This document shows, piece after piece, positions 1-10,630 of a stretch of 64,000 nucleotides of DNA (position 1 is its first letter; each line of letters opens with the position of its first letter). The notes under the pieces are model-generated. The model was not told where the DNA came from and did no database searches. It was given only the letters and a program-made list of their open reading frames with translations. A program made the position numbers and the translations under genes. This stretch comes from LSCE01 sp050485425 (GTDB lineage Bacteria > Pseudomonadota > Gammaproteobacteria > Nitrococcales > Aquisalimonadaceae): positions 23,181 through 87,180 of the forward strand of contig JBJHBJ010000013.1 of assembly GCA_050485425.1 (NCBI GenBank), written 5' to 3'.

Positions 1-2298
<2,298 letters not shown>

Positions 2299-2302
<4 letters not shown>

Positions 2303-2775
2303 GCAAGGTTCCCCTGACAGTGCGCGGTGCCGAGAAGCTGCGCGAGGAGCTGAACCGCCTCAAGTACAAGGAGCGGCCCCGGATTATCGAGGCTATTGCC
2401 GAGGCGCGTGCCCACGGTGATCTCAAGGAGAACGCCGAGTACCATGCCGCGCGTGAGCAGCAGAGCTTTACCGAAGGGCGCATTGCCGAGATCGAAGGCA
2501 AGCTGGCCAATGCGCAGATCATTGACGTCACCACGTTGAATGCCAACGGCAAGGTCGTTTTCGGCGCCACGGTGGATCTGGTGGACGAGAGCACCGGCGA
2601 TGAGTTCACCTACCGGATCGTCGGCGAGGACGAAGCGGACATCAAGGAAGGGATGATCAGTGTGCAATCACCGATTGCCCGCGCGCTGATCGGCAAGGAG
2701 GAAGGTGATATTGCCGCGGTCCAGGCTCCCGGCGGAACGCGGGAGTACGAGATTGTTGCGGTCAAGTACATCTGA
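2299..2775 (+). CDS. greA: Transcription elongation factor GreA
   Basis: Rescues backtracked RNA polymerase by stimulating cleavage of the extruded transcript. The protein is 158 residues, the usual GreA length. It has the N-terminal coiled coil with the family signature around residues 15-50 (LNRLKYKERP, EARAHGDLKENAEYHAA), including the acidic tip residues D and E, followed by the FKBP-like C-terminal domain (VDLVDESTGDEFTYRIVGEDEAD). The start ATG overlaps the carB stop and is preceded by AAGGAG 10 nt upstream. The carAB-greA order is common in gammaproteobacteria. It forms one transcription unit with carB and probably with the downstream DUF4149 gene. Confidence 0.97.
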
Positions 2776-2787
2776 TCCACGCTGCCG

Positions 2788-3225
2788 ATGACGTCTCTCG
2801 CCGAGCGGGTACTCACCGCATTCTGGGTTGGCGGTCTCTGGGCCATCGGCTACATTGCCGCCCCTGCCGTCTTCTCGGTGCTGGAGGACCGGCAACTGGC
2901 GGGTCTGGTGGCGGGGGAGATGTTTACCGCCATGGCGTGGGTGGGCATCGGCTGTGGCCTGGCGTTGTTGCTGGTCTATCTGGTCCAGCGCGGCGGGATG
3001 ATATTCCGCCAGTGGCGGTTCTGGGTGGTGCTGGTCATGCTGCTGCTGACCGTGCTCGGGGAGTTCGCGTTGCGCAGCCAGATGGACGCCGCGCGCGGCA
3101 CGGAGGCCTTCGGCCAACTGCACGGCCTGGCCCAGATCGTGTTCATGGCGGTGGCCGTCCTCGGACTGAGCCTGGTCGCCGCAGGACCGGCGGGGCCGGC
3201 GGCGCGCAAGGATATTTTCCGTTAG
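2788..3225 (+). CDS. DUF4149 integral membrane protein
   Basis: A 145-residue inner-membrane protein of unknown function. Four hydrophobic segments are visible: about residues 10-30 (AFWVGGLWAIGYIAAPAVF), 45-67, 75-95 (FWVVLVMLLLTVLGEFAL) and 113-133 (QIVFMAVAVLGLSLVAA). Between the third and fourth lies the LRSQMD / FGQLHGL region typical of DUF4149 proteins. It starts 12 nt after the greA stop. DUF4149 genes are often found in this position, after greA and before yhbY, so conserved neighbourhood supports the call. No biochemical role can be read from the sequence. Confidence 0.85.
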   Translation: MTSLAERVLTAFWVGGLWAIGYIAAPAVFSVLEDRQLAGLVAGEMFTAMAWVGIGCGLALLLVYLVQRGGMIFRQWRFWVVLVMLLLTVLGEFALRSQMDAARGTEAFGQLHGLAQIVFMAVAVLGLSLVAAGPAGPAARKDIFR

Positions 3226-3234
3226 GGAAGCCCC

Positions 3235-3537
3235 CTATGGAAGTGCGATCCGCCGTTTCTTCTCGATCGGCGATCGGCGGAACAGCAGCGCGATCTTGCC
3301 CACCGACTGCACCAGTTGGGCGCTGGTCTCGCTGCAGATGCGGGCGATGAGGGCCTCCCGCTGGGGGCGATCGTCAGCCACCACCTTGACCTTGATCAGT
3401 TCGTGATCGGTCAGGGCGCGATCGATTTCCTCGAGCACCGTGGGGGTCAGGCCTGCAGCCCCCATCAGGACCACGGGCCTGAGTTCGTGGCCAAGGCGCC
3501 GAAGGTGACGTTTTTGCTGTTCGTTGAGTGTCTTCAT
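3235..3537 (-). CDS. yhbY: YhbY-family ribosome-associated RNA-binding protein (CRS1-YhbY domain)
   Basis: A 100-residue single-domain CRS1/YhbY (CRM) protein that binds RNA and associates with pre-50S ribosomal particles. The N-terminus MKTLNEQQKRHLRRLGHELR is followed by the family hallmark VVLMGAAGLTPTVLEEIDRAL and LIKVKV. The GxxG-type RNA-binding loop corresponds to MGAAGL. A longer frame continues upstream, but the extra residues are low-complexity and unlike YhbY, so I start at MKTLNEQ. It is transcribed opposite to its neighbours. Its ATG overlaps the ATG of the small plus-strand gene on the other side (CATG at 3535-3538). yhbY facing rlmE-ftsH is the conserved E. coli-like arrangement. 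Confidence 0.93.
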   Translation of the reverse strand: MKTLNEQQKRHLRRLGHELRPVVLMGAAGLTPTVLEEIDRALTDHELIKVKVVADDRPQREALIARICSETSAQLVQSVGKIALLFRRSPIEKKRRIALP

Positions 3538-3826
3538 GGCTGCGGAAGAGTTTCCGGAAAAATCAGGGCGAGCGAGTGTATCACGCCGCCGCGCACCACC
3601 ACAGACGATCCTGCTGCCGGCGCTGAAGCTGGACCTGGGCGTCGTGCTGCTGTTCCTGGTCTGTCTCTGGCTGGGCGTGGGGCTGCTCGAGCTGTCGTCC
3701 GCGCAGGACATCATGGTGCTGCTGACCGGGAGCGCCGCGGCCAGTCTCTGGCTGGCCTGGCGCACGCGCCGCGTGCTGCTCCTGTGGCAGGCCGGGCAGG
3801 ACCGCGGGAACGCCGATGAGCCGTAG
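3536..3826 (+). CDS. Small putative membrane protein, unknown function
   Basis: A 96-residue frame lying between yhbY and rlmE. After a basic N-terminal stretch it has two likely membrane segments, about residues 33-55 (LDLGVVLLFLVCLWLGVGLLEL) and 60-80 (DIMVLLTGSAAASLWLAW), then a basic tail. The stop overlaps the rlmE start by 11 nt, and this coupling is the main argument that it is translated. An ATG 12 nt further upstream is also possible but would run further into yhbY. No conserved motif is recognised. It could be a genuine lineage-specific gene or a fortuitous open frame in the yhbY-rlmE spacer. Confidence 0.5.
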   Translation: MAAEEFPEKSGRASVSRRRAPPQTILLPALKLDLGVVLLFLVCLWLGVGLLELSSAQDIMVLLTGSAAASLWLAWRTRRVLLLWQAGQDRGNADEP

Positions 3827-4436
3827 CAGGAGCAGCGGTCGCTGGCTGAAGGAGCATTTCAGCGACCCCTACGTCAAGGAGGCACAACGCCTGGGGTATC
3901 GATCCCGGGCGATGTTCAAGCTGCAGGAAATCCAGGAAAAGGACCGCATCCTCAAGCCGGGGATGCGTGTGGTGGATCTGGGGGCGGCGCCGGGGGGCTG
4001 GACGCAGTATGCCGCCGGTATCACGGGGGTGCACGGCCGTGTGGTCGCACTGGATATATTGCCGATGGATCCGCTGCCCGACGTCACCGTGCTGCAGGCG
4101 GATTTCACCGAGCAGGCGGCGCTGGACCGGTTGCATGAGGCGTTGCAGGGGCAGCCCGTGGACCTTGTACTTTCGGATATGGCCCCCAATATTTCAGGGA
4201 TGAAAGCAGTCGACCAGCCCCGCGCCATGTACCTTGCTGAACTGGCGCTGGATTTTTGCCGCCAGGAATTGAAACCGGGCGGCGATTTTCTGGTCAAGAC
4301 CTTCCATGGAGAAGGGTTCGATCCGTTTCTCCGGGAACTCAGGCAACTGTTCAACCGTGTGATAACGCGCAAGCCCCGCGCATCACGCGATCGAAGCCGG
4401 GAGACCTATCTGTTGGCCCGGCAAAAAAAGCTGTAG
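3816..4436 (+). CDS. rlmE: 23S rRNA (uridine-2552-2'-O)-methyltransferase RlmE (FtsJ/RrmJ)
   Basis: Uses S-adenosylmethionine to methylate the 2'-O of U2552 in the ribosomal A-loop late in 50S assembly. The 206 residues match the family length. The SAM-binding loop is VVDLGAAPGGWTQYA (residues 52-66). The K-D-K-E catalytic tetrad is visible as K35 (AMFKLQEI), D121 (LSDMAPN), K161 (FLVKTFHG) and E196 (SRETYLLA). It sits upstream of ftsH as in E. coli, and the two may be co-transcribed. The start at MSRSRSSGRW is the only ATG that gives the normal N-terminus. Confidence 0.97.
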   Translation: MSRSRSSGRWLKEHFSDPYVKEAQRLGYRSRAMFKLQEIQEKDRILKPGMRVVDLGAAPGGWTQYAAGITGVHGRVVALDILPMDPLPDVTVLQADFTEQAALDRLHEALQGQPVDLVLSDMAPNISGMKAVDQPRAMYLAELALDFCRQELKPGGDFLVKTFHGEGFDPFLRELRQLFNRVITRKPRASRDRSRETYLLARQKKL

Positions 4437-4514
4437 TAGGGTTAGTCGACACATCTGGTGTCTTTACCAGTCTTCCGGTGGTCGCCGGAAGCAAACCGAT
4501 CGAGGTGCCACGCC

Positions 4515-6461
4515 TTGAACGACATGGCCAAGAATCTCATCCTCTGGGTGATCATTGCCGTCGTGCTCATGTCGGTCTTCTCCAACTTCCAGGAGCGGGC
4601 CGCGACGCCGAACAAGATCACGTACTCCGAGTTCCTCACCGACGTGGAGCGGGGGAACATCCGTGACGTCACCATCCAGGGGCAGGAAATCACCGGCACC
4701 ACCACCGGTGGAAGCTCGTTTACCACGCTGAGCCCGGAAACCGACAATCGGGCACTGATCGGTACGCTGCTGGACAACAACGTCGCCATCGACGCCAAGG
4801 AGCAGGAAGGCCGCAGCATGCTGCTGCAGATCCTGATCTCCTGGACGCCGTTCCTGCTGCTGATCGCCGTCTGGATCTACTTCATGCGGCAGATGCAGGG
4901 CGGCGGCGGCGGCCGCGGTGCCATGTCCTTCGGCAAGAGCCGGGCCAAGATGATGACCGAGGAGCAGGTCAAGGTGACCTTTTCCGACGTCGCCGGCGTC
5001 GAGGAAGCCAAGGAAGACGTGGCCGAGCTGGTGGACTTCCTGCGGGATCCCACCAAGTTCCAGCGCCTCGGCGGCAAGATTCCCCGTGGCGTGCTGATGG
5101 TAGGGTCGCCCGGTACCGGCAAGACGCTGCTGGCCAAGGCCATCGCCGGCGAAGCCAAGGTGCCGTTCTTCTCCATCTCCGGTTCCGACTTCGTGGAAAT
5201 GTTCGTCGGCGTGGGCGCCTCGCGGGTGCGTGACATGTTCGCGCAGGCGAAGAAGCATGCGCCATGCATCATCTTCATCGACGAAATCGACGCCGTCGGT
5301 CGCCAGCGTGGCGCCGGCCTGGGCGGCGGCCATGATGAGCGCGAACAGACGTTGAACCAGCTTCTGGTGGAAATGGACGGTTTCGAGGGTAATGAGGGTG
5401 TGATCGTCATTGCCGCTACCAACCGCCCTGACGTGCTCGACCCGGCGCTGCTGCGCCCCGGCCGTTTCGACCGCCAGGTGGTGGTGCCGCTGCCGGACGT
5501 GCGCGGCCGCGAACAGATCCTGAAGGTGCACATGTCCAAGCTGCCGCTGACCCGGGACGTGGATCCGTTCATCCTGGCTCGTGGTACGCCGGGCTTCTCC
5601 GGCGCTGATCTGGCCAATCTGGTCAACGAAGCCGCGCTGTTCGCCGCCCGTTCCAACAAGCGGGACGTGGACATGGAGGACTTCGAGCGTGCCAAGGACA
5701 AGATCATGATGGGCGCGGAACGGCGCTCCATGGTCATGAATGAGGAAGACAAGCGGCTGACCGCCTATCACGAGTCCGGCCACGCCATTGTCGGCCTGAC
5801 CACACCGGACCACGATCCGGTGCACAAGGTCACCATCATTCCGCGCGGGCGGGCGCTTGGCGTGACCATGTTCCTGCCCGAGGAAGACCGGGTCAGCTAC
5901 TCCAAGCAGCGGCTGAACAGCATGATTGCCTCGCTGTTCGGCGGCCGCCTGGCCGAGGAACTGATCTACGGTGCGGACCGGGTGACCACCGGCGCTTCCA
6001 ACGACATTCAGCGGGCAACCGAGATCTCCCGTAACATGGTGACCAAGTGGGGGTTGTCCGACCGGATGGGGCCGTTGTCCTATAACGAGGACGAGGGCGA
6101 GGTGTTCCTGGGTCATCAGGTGACCAAGCAGAAGAACGTTTCGGATGAAACCACGCACGCCATCGATGAGGAGATCCGTTCCATCATCGACACCAACTAC
6201 GAGCGTGCGAAGCAGATCCTGCTGGACAACATGGACAAGCTCCATGTCATGGCCGAAGCACTGATGAAGTACGAGACCATCGACAAGAGCCAGATCGACG
6301 ACATCATGGCCGGTCGGCCGGTCGGACCGCCCCGGGGCTGGAATTCCGATCGCGGCCAGGAGGGTGATTCGGCTGGTGGTGGCTCCAGCAAGGCCGATGC
6401 CGATGAACGCGGTGACAGAGCGTCCGGGGGCAAGCTCGGAGACCCTGCCGGGGAGCACTAG
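4515..6461 (+). CDS. ftsH: ATP-dependent zinc metalloprotease FtsH
   Basis: Membrane-anchored AAA+ protease that degrades misassembled membrane proteins and regulators such as LpxC and sigma32. I choose a TTG start (LNDMAKNLIL) because GAGGTG lies 7 nt before it; the in-frame ATG at 4524 is 16 nt away. Product 648 residues. Order: TM1 (about 8-24), periplasmic domain, TM2 (105-124), AAA module with Walker A GSPGTGKT (197-204; most homologues have GPPGTGKT), pore loop MFVGVG, Walker B IIFIDE, SRH with arginine finger LLRPGRFDRQ, then zinc site HESGH (419-423). Two small hairpins (4455-4470 and 4472-4491) lie in the leader. The stop overlaps the folP start. Confidence 0.97.
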   Translation: MNDMAKNLILWVIIAVVLMSVFSNFQERAATPNKITYSEFLTDVERGNIRDVTIQGQEITGTTTGGSSFTTLSPETDNRALIGTLLDNNVAIDAKEQEGRSMLLQILISWTPFLLLIAVWIYFMRQMQGGGGGRGAMSFGKSRAKMMTEEQVKVTFSDVAGVEEAKEDVAELVDFLRDPTKFQRLGGKIPRGVLMVGSPGTGKTLLAKAIAGEAKVPFFSISGSDFVEMFVGVGASRVRDMFAQAKKHAPCIIFIDEIDAVGRQRGAGLGGGHDEREQTLNQLLVEMDGFEGNEGVIVIAATNRPDVLDPALLRPGRFDRQVVVPLPDVRGREQILKVHMSKLPLTRDVDPFILARGTPGFSGADLANLVNEAALFAARSNKRDVDMEDFERAKDKIMMGAERRSMVMNEEDKRLTAYHESGHAIVGLTTPDHDPVHKVTIIPRGRALGVTMFLPEEDRVSYSKQRLNSMIASLFGGRLAEELIYGADRVTTGASNDIQRATEISRNMVTKWGLSDRMGPLSYNEDEGEVFLGHQVTKQKNVSDETTHAIDEEIRSIIDTNYERAKQILLDNMDKLHVMAEALMKYETIDKSQIDDIMAGRPVGPPRGWNSDRGQEGDSAGGGSSKADADERGDRASGGKLGDPAGEH

Positions 6462-7348
6462 TGGCTACTGCAACGAAGAACCGGCCCGTGACTCACGGGC
6501 CGGTTGTCATTGATTGTGGCGGCAAGCCGTTACGTCTGGACCGGCCGCAGGTCATGGGGGTGCTGAATGTCACCCCCGACTCCTTTTCCGACGGCGGCCG
6601 TTTCACGGACCCGGAACAGGCGCTGAAACAGGCCCGCAGAATGGTCGACGAAGGCGCCGCGATGATTGATATCGGTGGCGAATCCACGCGCCCCGGCGCG
6701 GCCGAGGTTTCGGTGCAGCAGGAGCTGGACCGGGTCATGCCAGTGCTTGAGCGCCTGAGCGCCGAACTGCCGGTGCCCGTCTCGGTGGATACCACCAAGC
6801 CCGAGGTGATGAGCGAAGCCGCGAAGGCGGGGGCGGGCATGATCAATGACGTCATGGCCTTGCGCCGCGACGGTGCCTTGCAGGCTGCCGCGGCTACGGG
6901 GCTGCCTATCTGCCTGATGCACATGCAGGGAGAGCCGCGGACCATGCAGCAGGCGCCGGAGTATCGCGAGGTGGTCTCGGAAGTCATGGCATTCCTGGGT
7001 GAGCGAGTGGCTGCCTGTACTGCTGCCGGCATCAACCGCGGCAGGATGTTGCTGGACCCGGGGTTCGGCTTCGGCAAGACCCTGCGGCACAACTATCAAC
7101 TGTTGTCCGGCCTTGGCAGGATTGTTTCCATGGGCCTGCCGGTACTGGTCGGCATGTCGCGCAAGTCCATGATCGGCAAGGTGCTGGATGCGCCGGTGGA
7201 TCAGCGCCTGCACGGCAGCATTGCAGCTGCGGTGCTGGCAGCGCGGGAGGGGGCGCTGCTGATTCGCGCTCACGATGTCGGTCCGACGGTGGAGGCGCTG
7301 GCTATCGTCAATGCCCTGGCCAGGGGCGAGGTTCCCACCGACGCCTGA
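6461..7348 (+). CDS. folP: Dihydropteroate synthase
   Basis: Condenses p-aminobenzoate with hydroxymethyl-dihydropterin pyrophosphate in folate synthesis; the target of sulfonamides. The 295-residue TIM barrel shows all signatures: VMGVLNVTPDSFSDGG, IDIGGESTRPGA, SVDTTKP, INDV, LMHMQGEPRTMQ, LDPGFGFGKT, GMSRKSMIG and RAHDV. The GTG start shares a base with the ftsH stop (TAGTG), which indicates tight coupling. The ftsH-folP-glmM order is conserved in gammaproteobacteria. No resistance-type insertion is evident in the SFSDGG loop. Confidence 0.97.
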   Translation: MATATKNRPVTHGPVVIDCGGKPLRLDRPQVMGVLNVTPDSFSDGGRFTDPEQALKQARRMVDEGAAMIDIGGESTRPGAAEVSVQQELDRVMPVLERLSAELPVPVSVDTTKPEVMSEAAKAGAGMINDVMALRRDGALQAAAATGLPICLMHMQGEPRTMQQAPEYREVVSEVMAFLGERVAACTAAGINRGRMLLDPGFGFGKTLRHNYQLLSGLGRIVSMGLPVLVGMSRKSMIGKVLDAPVDQRLHGSIAAAVLAAREGALLIRAHDVGPTVEALAIVNALARGEVPTDA

Positions 7349-7532
7349 AGAATAGACGCCCGAGGACAGCGTCATCCTCTCGACCGTATGCCATCTCCAA
7401 GCGGTGATCGCCGTGCCGCTGAGGCAAGGTGCGAGGGGGAGGTGCAGCGGGCTGCATGGCCGACGAGCAACGCCGTCCACAGCGGCGCTGAAACAGGGCA
7501 ATACTCTCGAGACGGTTACTGACGGAGCAGTC

Positions 7533-8870
7533 ATGGCGAATCGCTATTTTGGCACCGACGGCATACGTGGCCGGGTGGGGGAGCACCCGATCACCCCGGA
7601 TTTCGTTCTCAAGCTGGGATGGGCTGTCGGCCGCGTGCTCGCCAGCCAGGACCGACGCCTGGTGCTGATCGGCAAGGACACCCGCCTGTCCGGTTACATG
7701 TTCGAGTCCGCACTGGAGGCCGGCCTGTCGGCCGCCGGCGTCGATATCCGCCTGCTCGGTCCCATGCCGACACCGGCCATCGCCTACCTTACCAGCACCT
7801 TGCGCGCGGGCGCCGGTATCGTCATCAGTGCTTCCCACAATCCGCATGAAGACAACGGTATCAAGTTCTTCTCGCGGGACGGCGAGAAGCTGGACGACGC
7901 CACCGAGAAAGCCATCGAGGCCATGCTGGACGAGACGCTGACCACGGTGCCCTCGGCACACCTGGGCAAGGTGTCCCGGCTTGCCGATGCCCCCGGCCGC
8001 TACATCGAGTTCTGCAAGAGTTCGGTCGACCGTGATGTGCGCCTGAACGGACTCAGGCTCGTGGTGGACTGTGCCAACGGGGCTACATACCACGTGGGCC
8101 CGGAGGTGTTCAGGGAGCTGGGTGCCGAGGTGATCTCGATCGGCAACCGCCCGGACGGCCTCAATATCAACGTCAAGTGCGGATCCACGCACACGGATGC
8201 GCTGAGAAGCAGTGTGGTGGAGCAGGGGGCCGATGCCGGGGTCGCGTTCGACGGTGACGGTGATCGACTGATCATGGTGGACGCCCACGGCCGTGTCGTG
8301 GATGGCGATGAGCTGCTTTACATCATTGCCCGTGACCGGCATCAGGCAGGCCTGCTGCGGGGGCCGGTGGTCGGCACATTGATGAGCAACCTCGGTCTCG
8401 AGAACGCACTGCGGTCGCACGGGCTGGAATTCCTGCGCGCCAAGGTCGGGGATCGCTACGTGCTGGAGCTGCTCAAGCAGCGCGGTGGGCTACTGGGCGG
8501 AGAATCCTCCGGCCATCTGTTATGCCTGGATCGCACCACGACCGGCGACGGCATCATCTCCGCCTTGCAGGTGCTGGAGGCCATGGTGCATACCGGCCAG
8601 TCGCTGGCGGAGCTTGCCGCCGGCATGGAAAAGTATCCGCAATGCATGATCAACGTGCCGGTCGCCACCCGGCAGGGACTGGACGACTCGCCGCAGATCC
8701 GGCAGGCCGTGCAGGCAATGGAAGCCGAACTGCGCGACAACGGCCGCATTCTGCTGCGCCCCTCGGGCACCGAGCCGGTGATCCGGGTGATGGTCGAGGG
8801 GCGGGATGAGACGGTGGTCCAGCGTTCCGCCGCACAACTGGCCGAGGTGGTGCGCACCGCGCTTCAATGA
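7533..8870 (+). CDS. glmM: Phosphoglucosamine mutase
   Basis: Converts glucosamine-6-phosphate to glucosamine-1-phosphate for UDP-GlcNAc, peptidoglycan and LPS synthesis. It is 445 residues, the same length as E. coli GlmM. It starts at MANRYFGTDGIRG, with GGAG 7 nt upstream. The active-site phosphoserine loop is ISASHNP (S101), the magnesium site is DGDGDR, and the C-terminal phosphate-binding loop is RPSGTEPVIRVM. The 184-nt spacer after folP shows no clear promoter or terminator, so read-through from ftsH-folP is likely. Confidence 0.97.
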   Translation: MANRYFGTDGIRGRVGEHPITPDFVLKLGWAVGRVLASQDRRLVLIGKDTRLSGYMFESALEAGLSAAGVDIRLLGPMPTPAIAYLTSTLRAGAGIVISASHNPHEDNGIKFFSRDGEKLDDATEKAIEAMLDETLTTVPSAHLGKVSRLADAPGRYIEFCKSSVDRDVRLNGLRLVVDCANGATYHVGPEVFRELGAEVISIGNRPDGLNINVKCGSTHTDALRSSVVEQGADAGVAFDGDGDRLIMVDAHGRVVDGDELLYIIARDRHQAGLLRGPVVGTLMSNLGLENALRSHGLEFLRAKVGDRYVLELLKQRGGLLGGESSGHLLCLDRTTTGDGIISALQVLEAMVHTGQSLAELAAGMEKYPQCMINVPVATRQGLDDSPQIRQAVQAMEAELRDNGRILLRPSGTEPVIRVMVEGRDETVVQRSAAQLAEVVRTALQ

Positions 8871-8880
8871 TCGCAACGCG

Positions 8881-8909
8881 TTGATCTGCCGGTGTACTGC
8901 GGGTACCAT
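8881..8909 (+). promoter_or_regulatory. Candidate sigma70 promoter for tpiA-secG
   Basis: TTGATC at 8881-8886 and TACCAT at 8904-8909 are separated by 17 bp. They lie in the glmM-tpiA spacer, with the predicted transcript start about 50 nt before tpiA. Sequence inspection only. Confidence 0.5.
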
Positions 8910-8965
8910 TCCGAGCCGCTGTCCGTATCACACCCTGGTCGTGACAACCCAAGGAAACGAGCACA

Positions 8966-9724
8966 GTGAGCAAGCGCAGAATGCTGGTCGCCGGTAACTG
9001 GAAGATGCATGGTTCGCGTGACATGGCTGCGCGACTTGCCTCGGAGACGGCTGCCGGGCTTTCCGAGGATTTCCCTGCGGAAGTGGTATTATTGCCGCCC
9101 TTCGTGCTGCTGCAGACCGTGGCGGAGAGCCTGAAGGGAAGCCGTCTCGGCCTCGGGGCGCAGAATGTCTGCGACGCGGATGAAGGGGCTTATACCGGTG
9201 AGGTATCCGCGGCGATGTTGGCGGAAGCTGGTTGTCGGTATGCGCTGGTCGGGCACTCCGAGCGGCGTGCCCTCTACGGGGAAACCGACCAGTTGGTGGC
9301 CCGCCGGGCGGCCGCCGCTCTGCGGGGTGGGCTCAGTCCGGTGGTCTGCCTCGGGGAAACGCTGGAGCAGCGCGAGCGCGAGCTGACTGCCGAGGTGGTG
9401 CTCTCACAACTGGATGCGGTCATCGCCGAGGTGGGAATGATCGGCCTGGCCCGCTGTGTGCTCGCATACGAACCGGTCTGGGCCATCGGTACCGGCCGCA
9501 GCGCCAGCCCGGAGCAGGCGCAGGAGGTCCATGGCCTGTTACGGGAGCATGTGAGACGGCTGGATGATGGTGTCGCGGATACGCTCAGAATGCTGTATGG
9601 CGGCAGCGTCAAACCTGATAGCGCGGGCGCGCTGTTCGCCATGCCGGATATCGATGGCGGCCTGATCGGGGGCGCATCGTTGAAGTCTGATGATTTTCTG
9701 GCCATCTGCCGCGCGGCGCGGTAG
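8966..9724 (+). CDS. tpiA: Triosephosphate isomerase
   Basis: Glycolytic and gluconeogenic interconversion of dihydroxyacetone phosphate and glyceraldehyde-3-phosphate. The 252-residue TIM barrel has the catalytic residues in place: N11 and K13 (GNWKMHGS), H97 (VGHSERR) and E169 (YEPVWAIGTG), plus the phosphate-binding LYGGSVKPD near the C-terminus. The GTG start at 8966 is preceded by AAGGAAACGAG; an ATG five codons later is a weaker alternative. It is followed 24 nt later by secG, the usual gammaproteobacterial pairing. Confidence 0.97.
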   Translation: MSKRRMLVAGNWKMHGSRDMAARLASETAAGLSEDFPAEVVLLPPFVLLQTVAESLKGSRLGLGAQNVCDADEGAYTGEVSAAMLAEAGCRYALVGHSERRALYGETDQLVARRAAAALRGGLSPVVCLGETLEQRERELTAEVVLSQLDAVIAEVGMIGLARCVLAYEPVWAIGTGRSASPEQAQEVHGLLREHVRRLDDGVADTLRMLYGGSVKPDSAGALFAMPDIDGGLIGGASLKSDDFLAICRAAR

Positions 9725-9748
9725 CGGTCGGTAACGAGAGAGGATTGA

Positions 9749-10096
9749 ATGGGACAGATTATCCTGGTGATCCATGTGGTCATCGCCGTGACGATTGTCG
9801 TGCTGGTGCTCCTGCAGCACGGCAAGGGGGCCGATGCCGGTGCCGCATTCGGTAGCGGTGCGTCCGCCACCGTGTTCGGTTCCCAGGGCTCGGCATCGTT
9901 TCTGGTCAAGGTGACCGCTCTGCTGGCGGCTGGTTTCTTTCTCACCAGTCTCACACTCGCCGTGATTGCCAGCCGGCAGGCCGGCCCTCCGGCCAGCGTT
10001 GTCGATCTGGTGGACGATCCGATCGAGATCGAGGAAGCGCCCATGGCGCCGGCGGATGCCCCGGCAGAGGATGCACCGCCACCGCCGGAAGACTGA
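9749..10096 (+). CDS. secG: Protein translocase subunit SecG
   Basis: Auxiliary membrane subunit of the SecYEG translocon. The 115 residues have two membrane helices (about 4-22 and 53-74) around the cytoplasmic loop with the conserved LLQHGKGADAGAAFGSGAS signature. The C-terminal tail is acidic and proline/alanine-rich (EAPMAPADAPAEDAPPPPED), as often seen in this family. It ends the tpiA-secG unit just before a strong intrinsic terminator. Confidence 0.96.
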   Translation: MGQIILVIHVVIAVTIVVLVLLQHGKGADAGAAFGSGASATVFGSQGSASFLVKVTALLAAGFFLTSLTLAVIASRQAGPPASVVDLVDDPIEIEEAPMAPADAPAEDAPPPPED

Positions 10097-10123
10097 TCAC
10101 CGGTTCCGGGATGCCCCGAAACG

Positions 10124-10150
10124 AGCCGTCGCTTCCGCGACGGCTTTTTT
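10124..10150 (+). terminator. Intrinsic terminator after secG
   Basis: A 9-bp perfect stem AGCCGTCGC / GCGACGGCT with a TTCC loop runs into a T tract (10145-10150). It ends the tpiA-secG transcript before the tRNA-Leu promoter. Confidence 0.88.
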
Positions 10151-10281
10151 GTGCCCCCGGCGGGTAGCCGGGGAATGGATAACCGGCTGGGATTGGTCCC
10201 CGTCCGCCTTCCTGCATGCCAGCCAGCACGAAGCCCTTATTTGCCTGTCCGGGCCACAGGTGACGCCGTCACCATCTTCGT

Positions 10282-10310
10282 TTGCCGCGAACCGCCGGGG
10301 TTGATAGAAT
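10282..10310 (+). promoter_or_regulatory. Candidate sigma70 promoter for tRNA-Leu
   Basis: TTGCCG (10282-10287) and TAGAAT (10305-10310) are separated by exactly 17 bp and followed by a GC-rich discriminator. The expected transcript start is near 10317, giving a leader of about 55 nt before the tRNA. Confidence 0.55.
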
Positions 10311-10372
10311 CCCCGCCCGGTAGTCAGGGAGTCGGTGACCGATTCCCCAAGGGTTTGCCAACCCTCCCACGT

Positions 10373-10457
10373 GCGGATGTGGTGGAACTGGTAGACACGC
10401 TGTCTTGAGGGGGCAGTGGCGCAAGCCGTGCCGGTTCGAGTCCGGCCATCCGCACCA
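10373..10457 (+). tRNA. tRNA-Leu, anticodon GAG
   Basis: An 85-nt class II tRNA with encoded CCA. The acceptor stem pairs GCGGATG with CATCCGC, followed by A and CCA. The D-arm contains TGGTAGACACG. The anticodon stem CTGTC/GGCAG encloses TTGAGGG, giving anticodon GAG. A long variable arm (CAGTGGCGCAAGCCGTG region) and the T-arm GCCGG-TTCGAGT-CCGGC follow. tRNA-Leu(GAG) between secG and nuoA is a common gammaproteobacterial arrangement. Confidence 0.97.
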
Positions 10458-10467
10458 TTATTTCCAT

Positions 10468-10484
10468 CCGAGGCCTCGGCTTTT
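10468..10484 (+). terminator. Weak terminator-like hairpin after tRNA-Leu
   Basis: The 12-base palindrome CCGAGGCCTCGG is followed by CTTTTC, just downstream of the tRNA CCA end. Only about four base pairs can form once a loop is allowed, so termination here would be inefficient. Confidence 0.35.
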
Positions 10485-10533
10485 CTCGGCTTCGTAAGTA
10501 CCTGTTATATATAGCGTTTTTTCTTTTCAGCGC

Positions 10534-10563
10534 TTGACACTGCGCGCGCGTCTGCTCTAGACT
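10534..10563 (+). promoter_or_regulatory. Candidate promoter of the nuo operon
   Basis: A consensus TTGACA (10534-10539) is followed after 18 bp by TAGACT (10558-10563), about 65 nt before nuoA. An AT-rich stretch upstream (10502-10530) could act as an UP element. Confidence 0.55.
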
Positions 10564-10630
10564 GCGCCGCGATGTTGAGTCCAGGGTGCCCGGTGGTCGC
10601 AACAGGCTGTCCGGGTTGGGGAACAGGCGC

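Noticed and set aside
3235..3765. YhbY as a 176-residue protein with a long N-terminal extension
   Set aside because: The first 76 residues are low-complexity and overlap the region of the small plus-strand gene; the family begins at MKTLNEQ.
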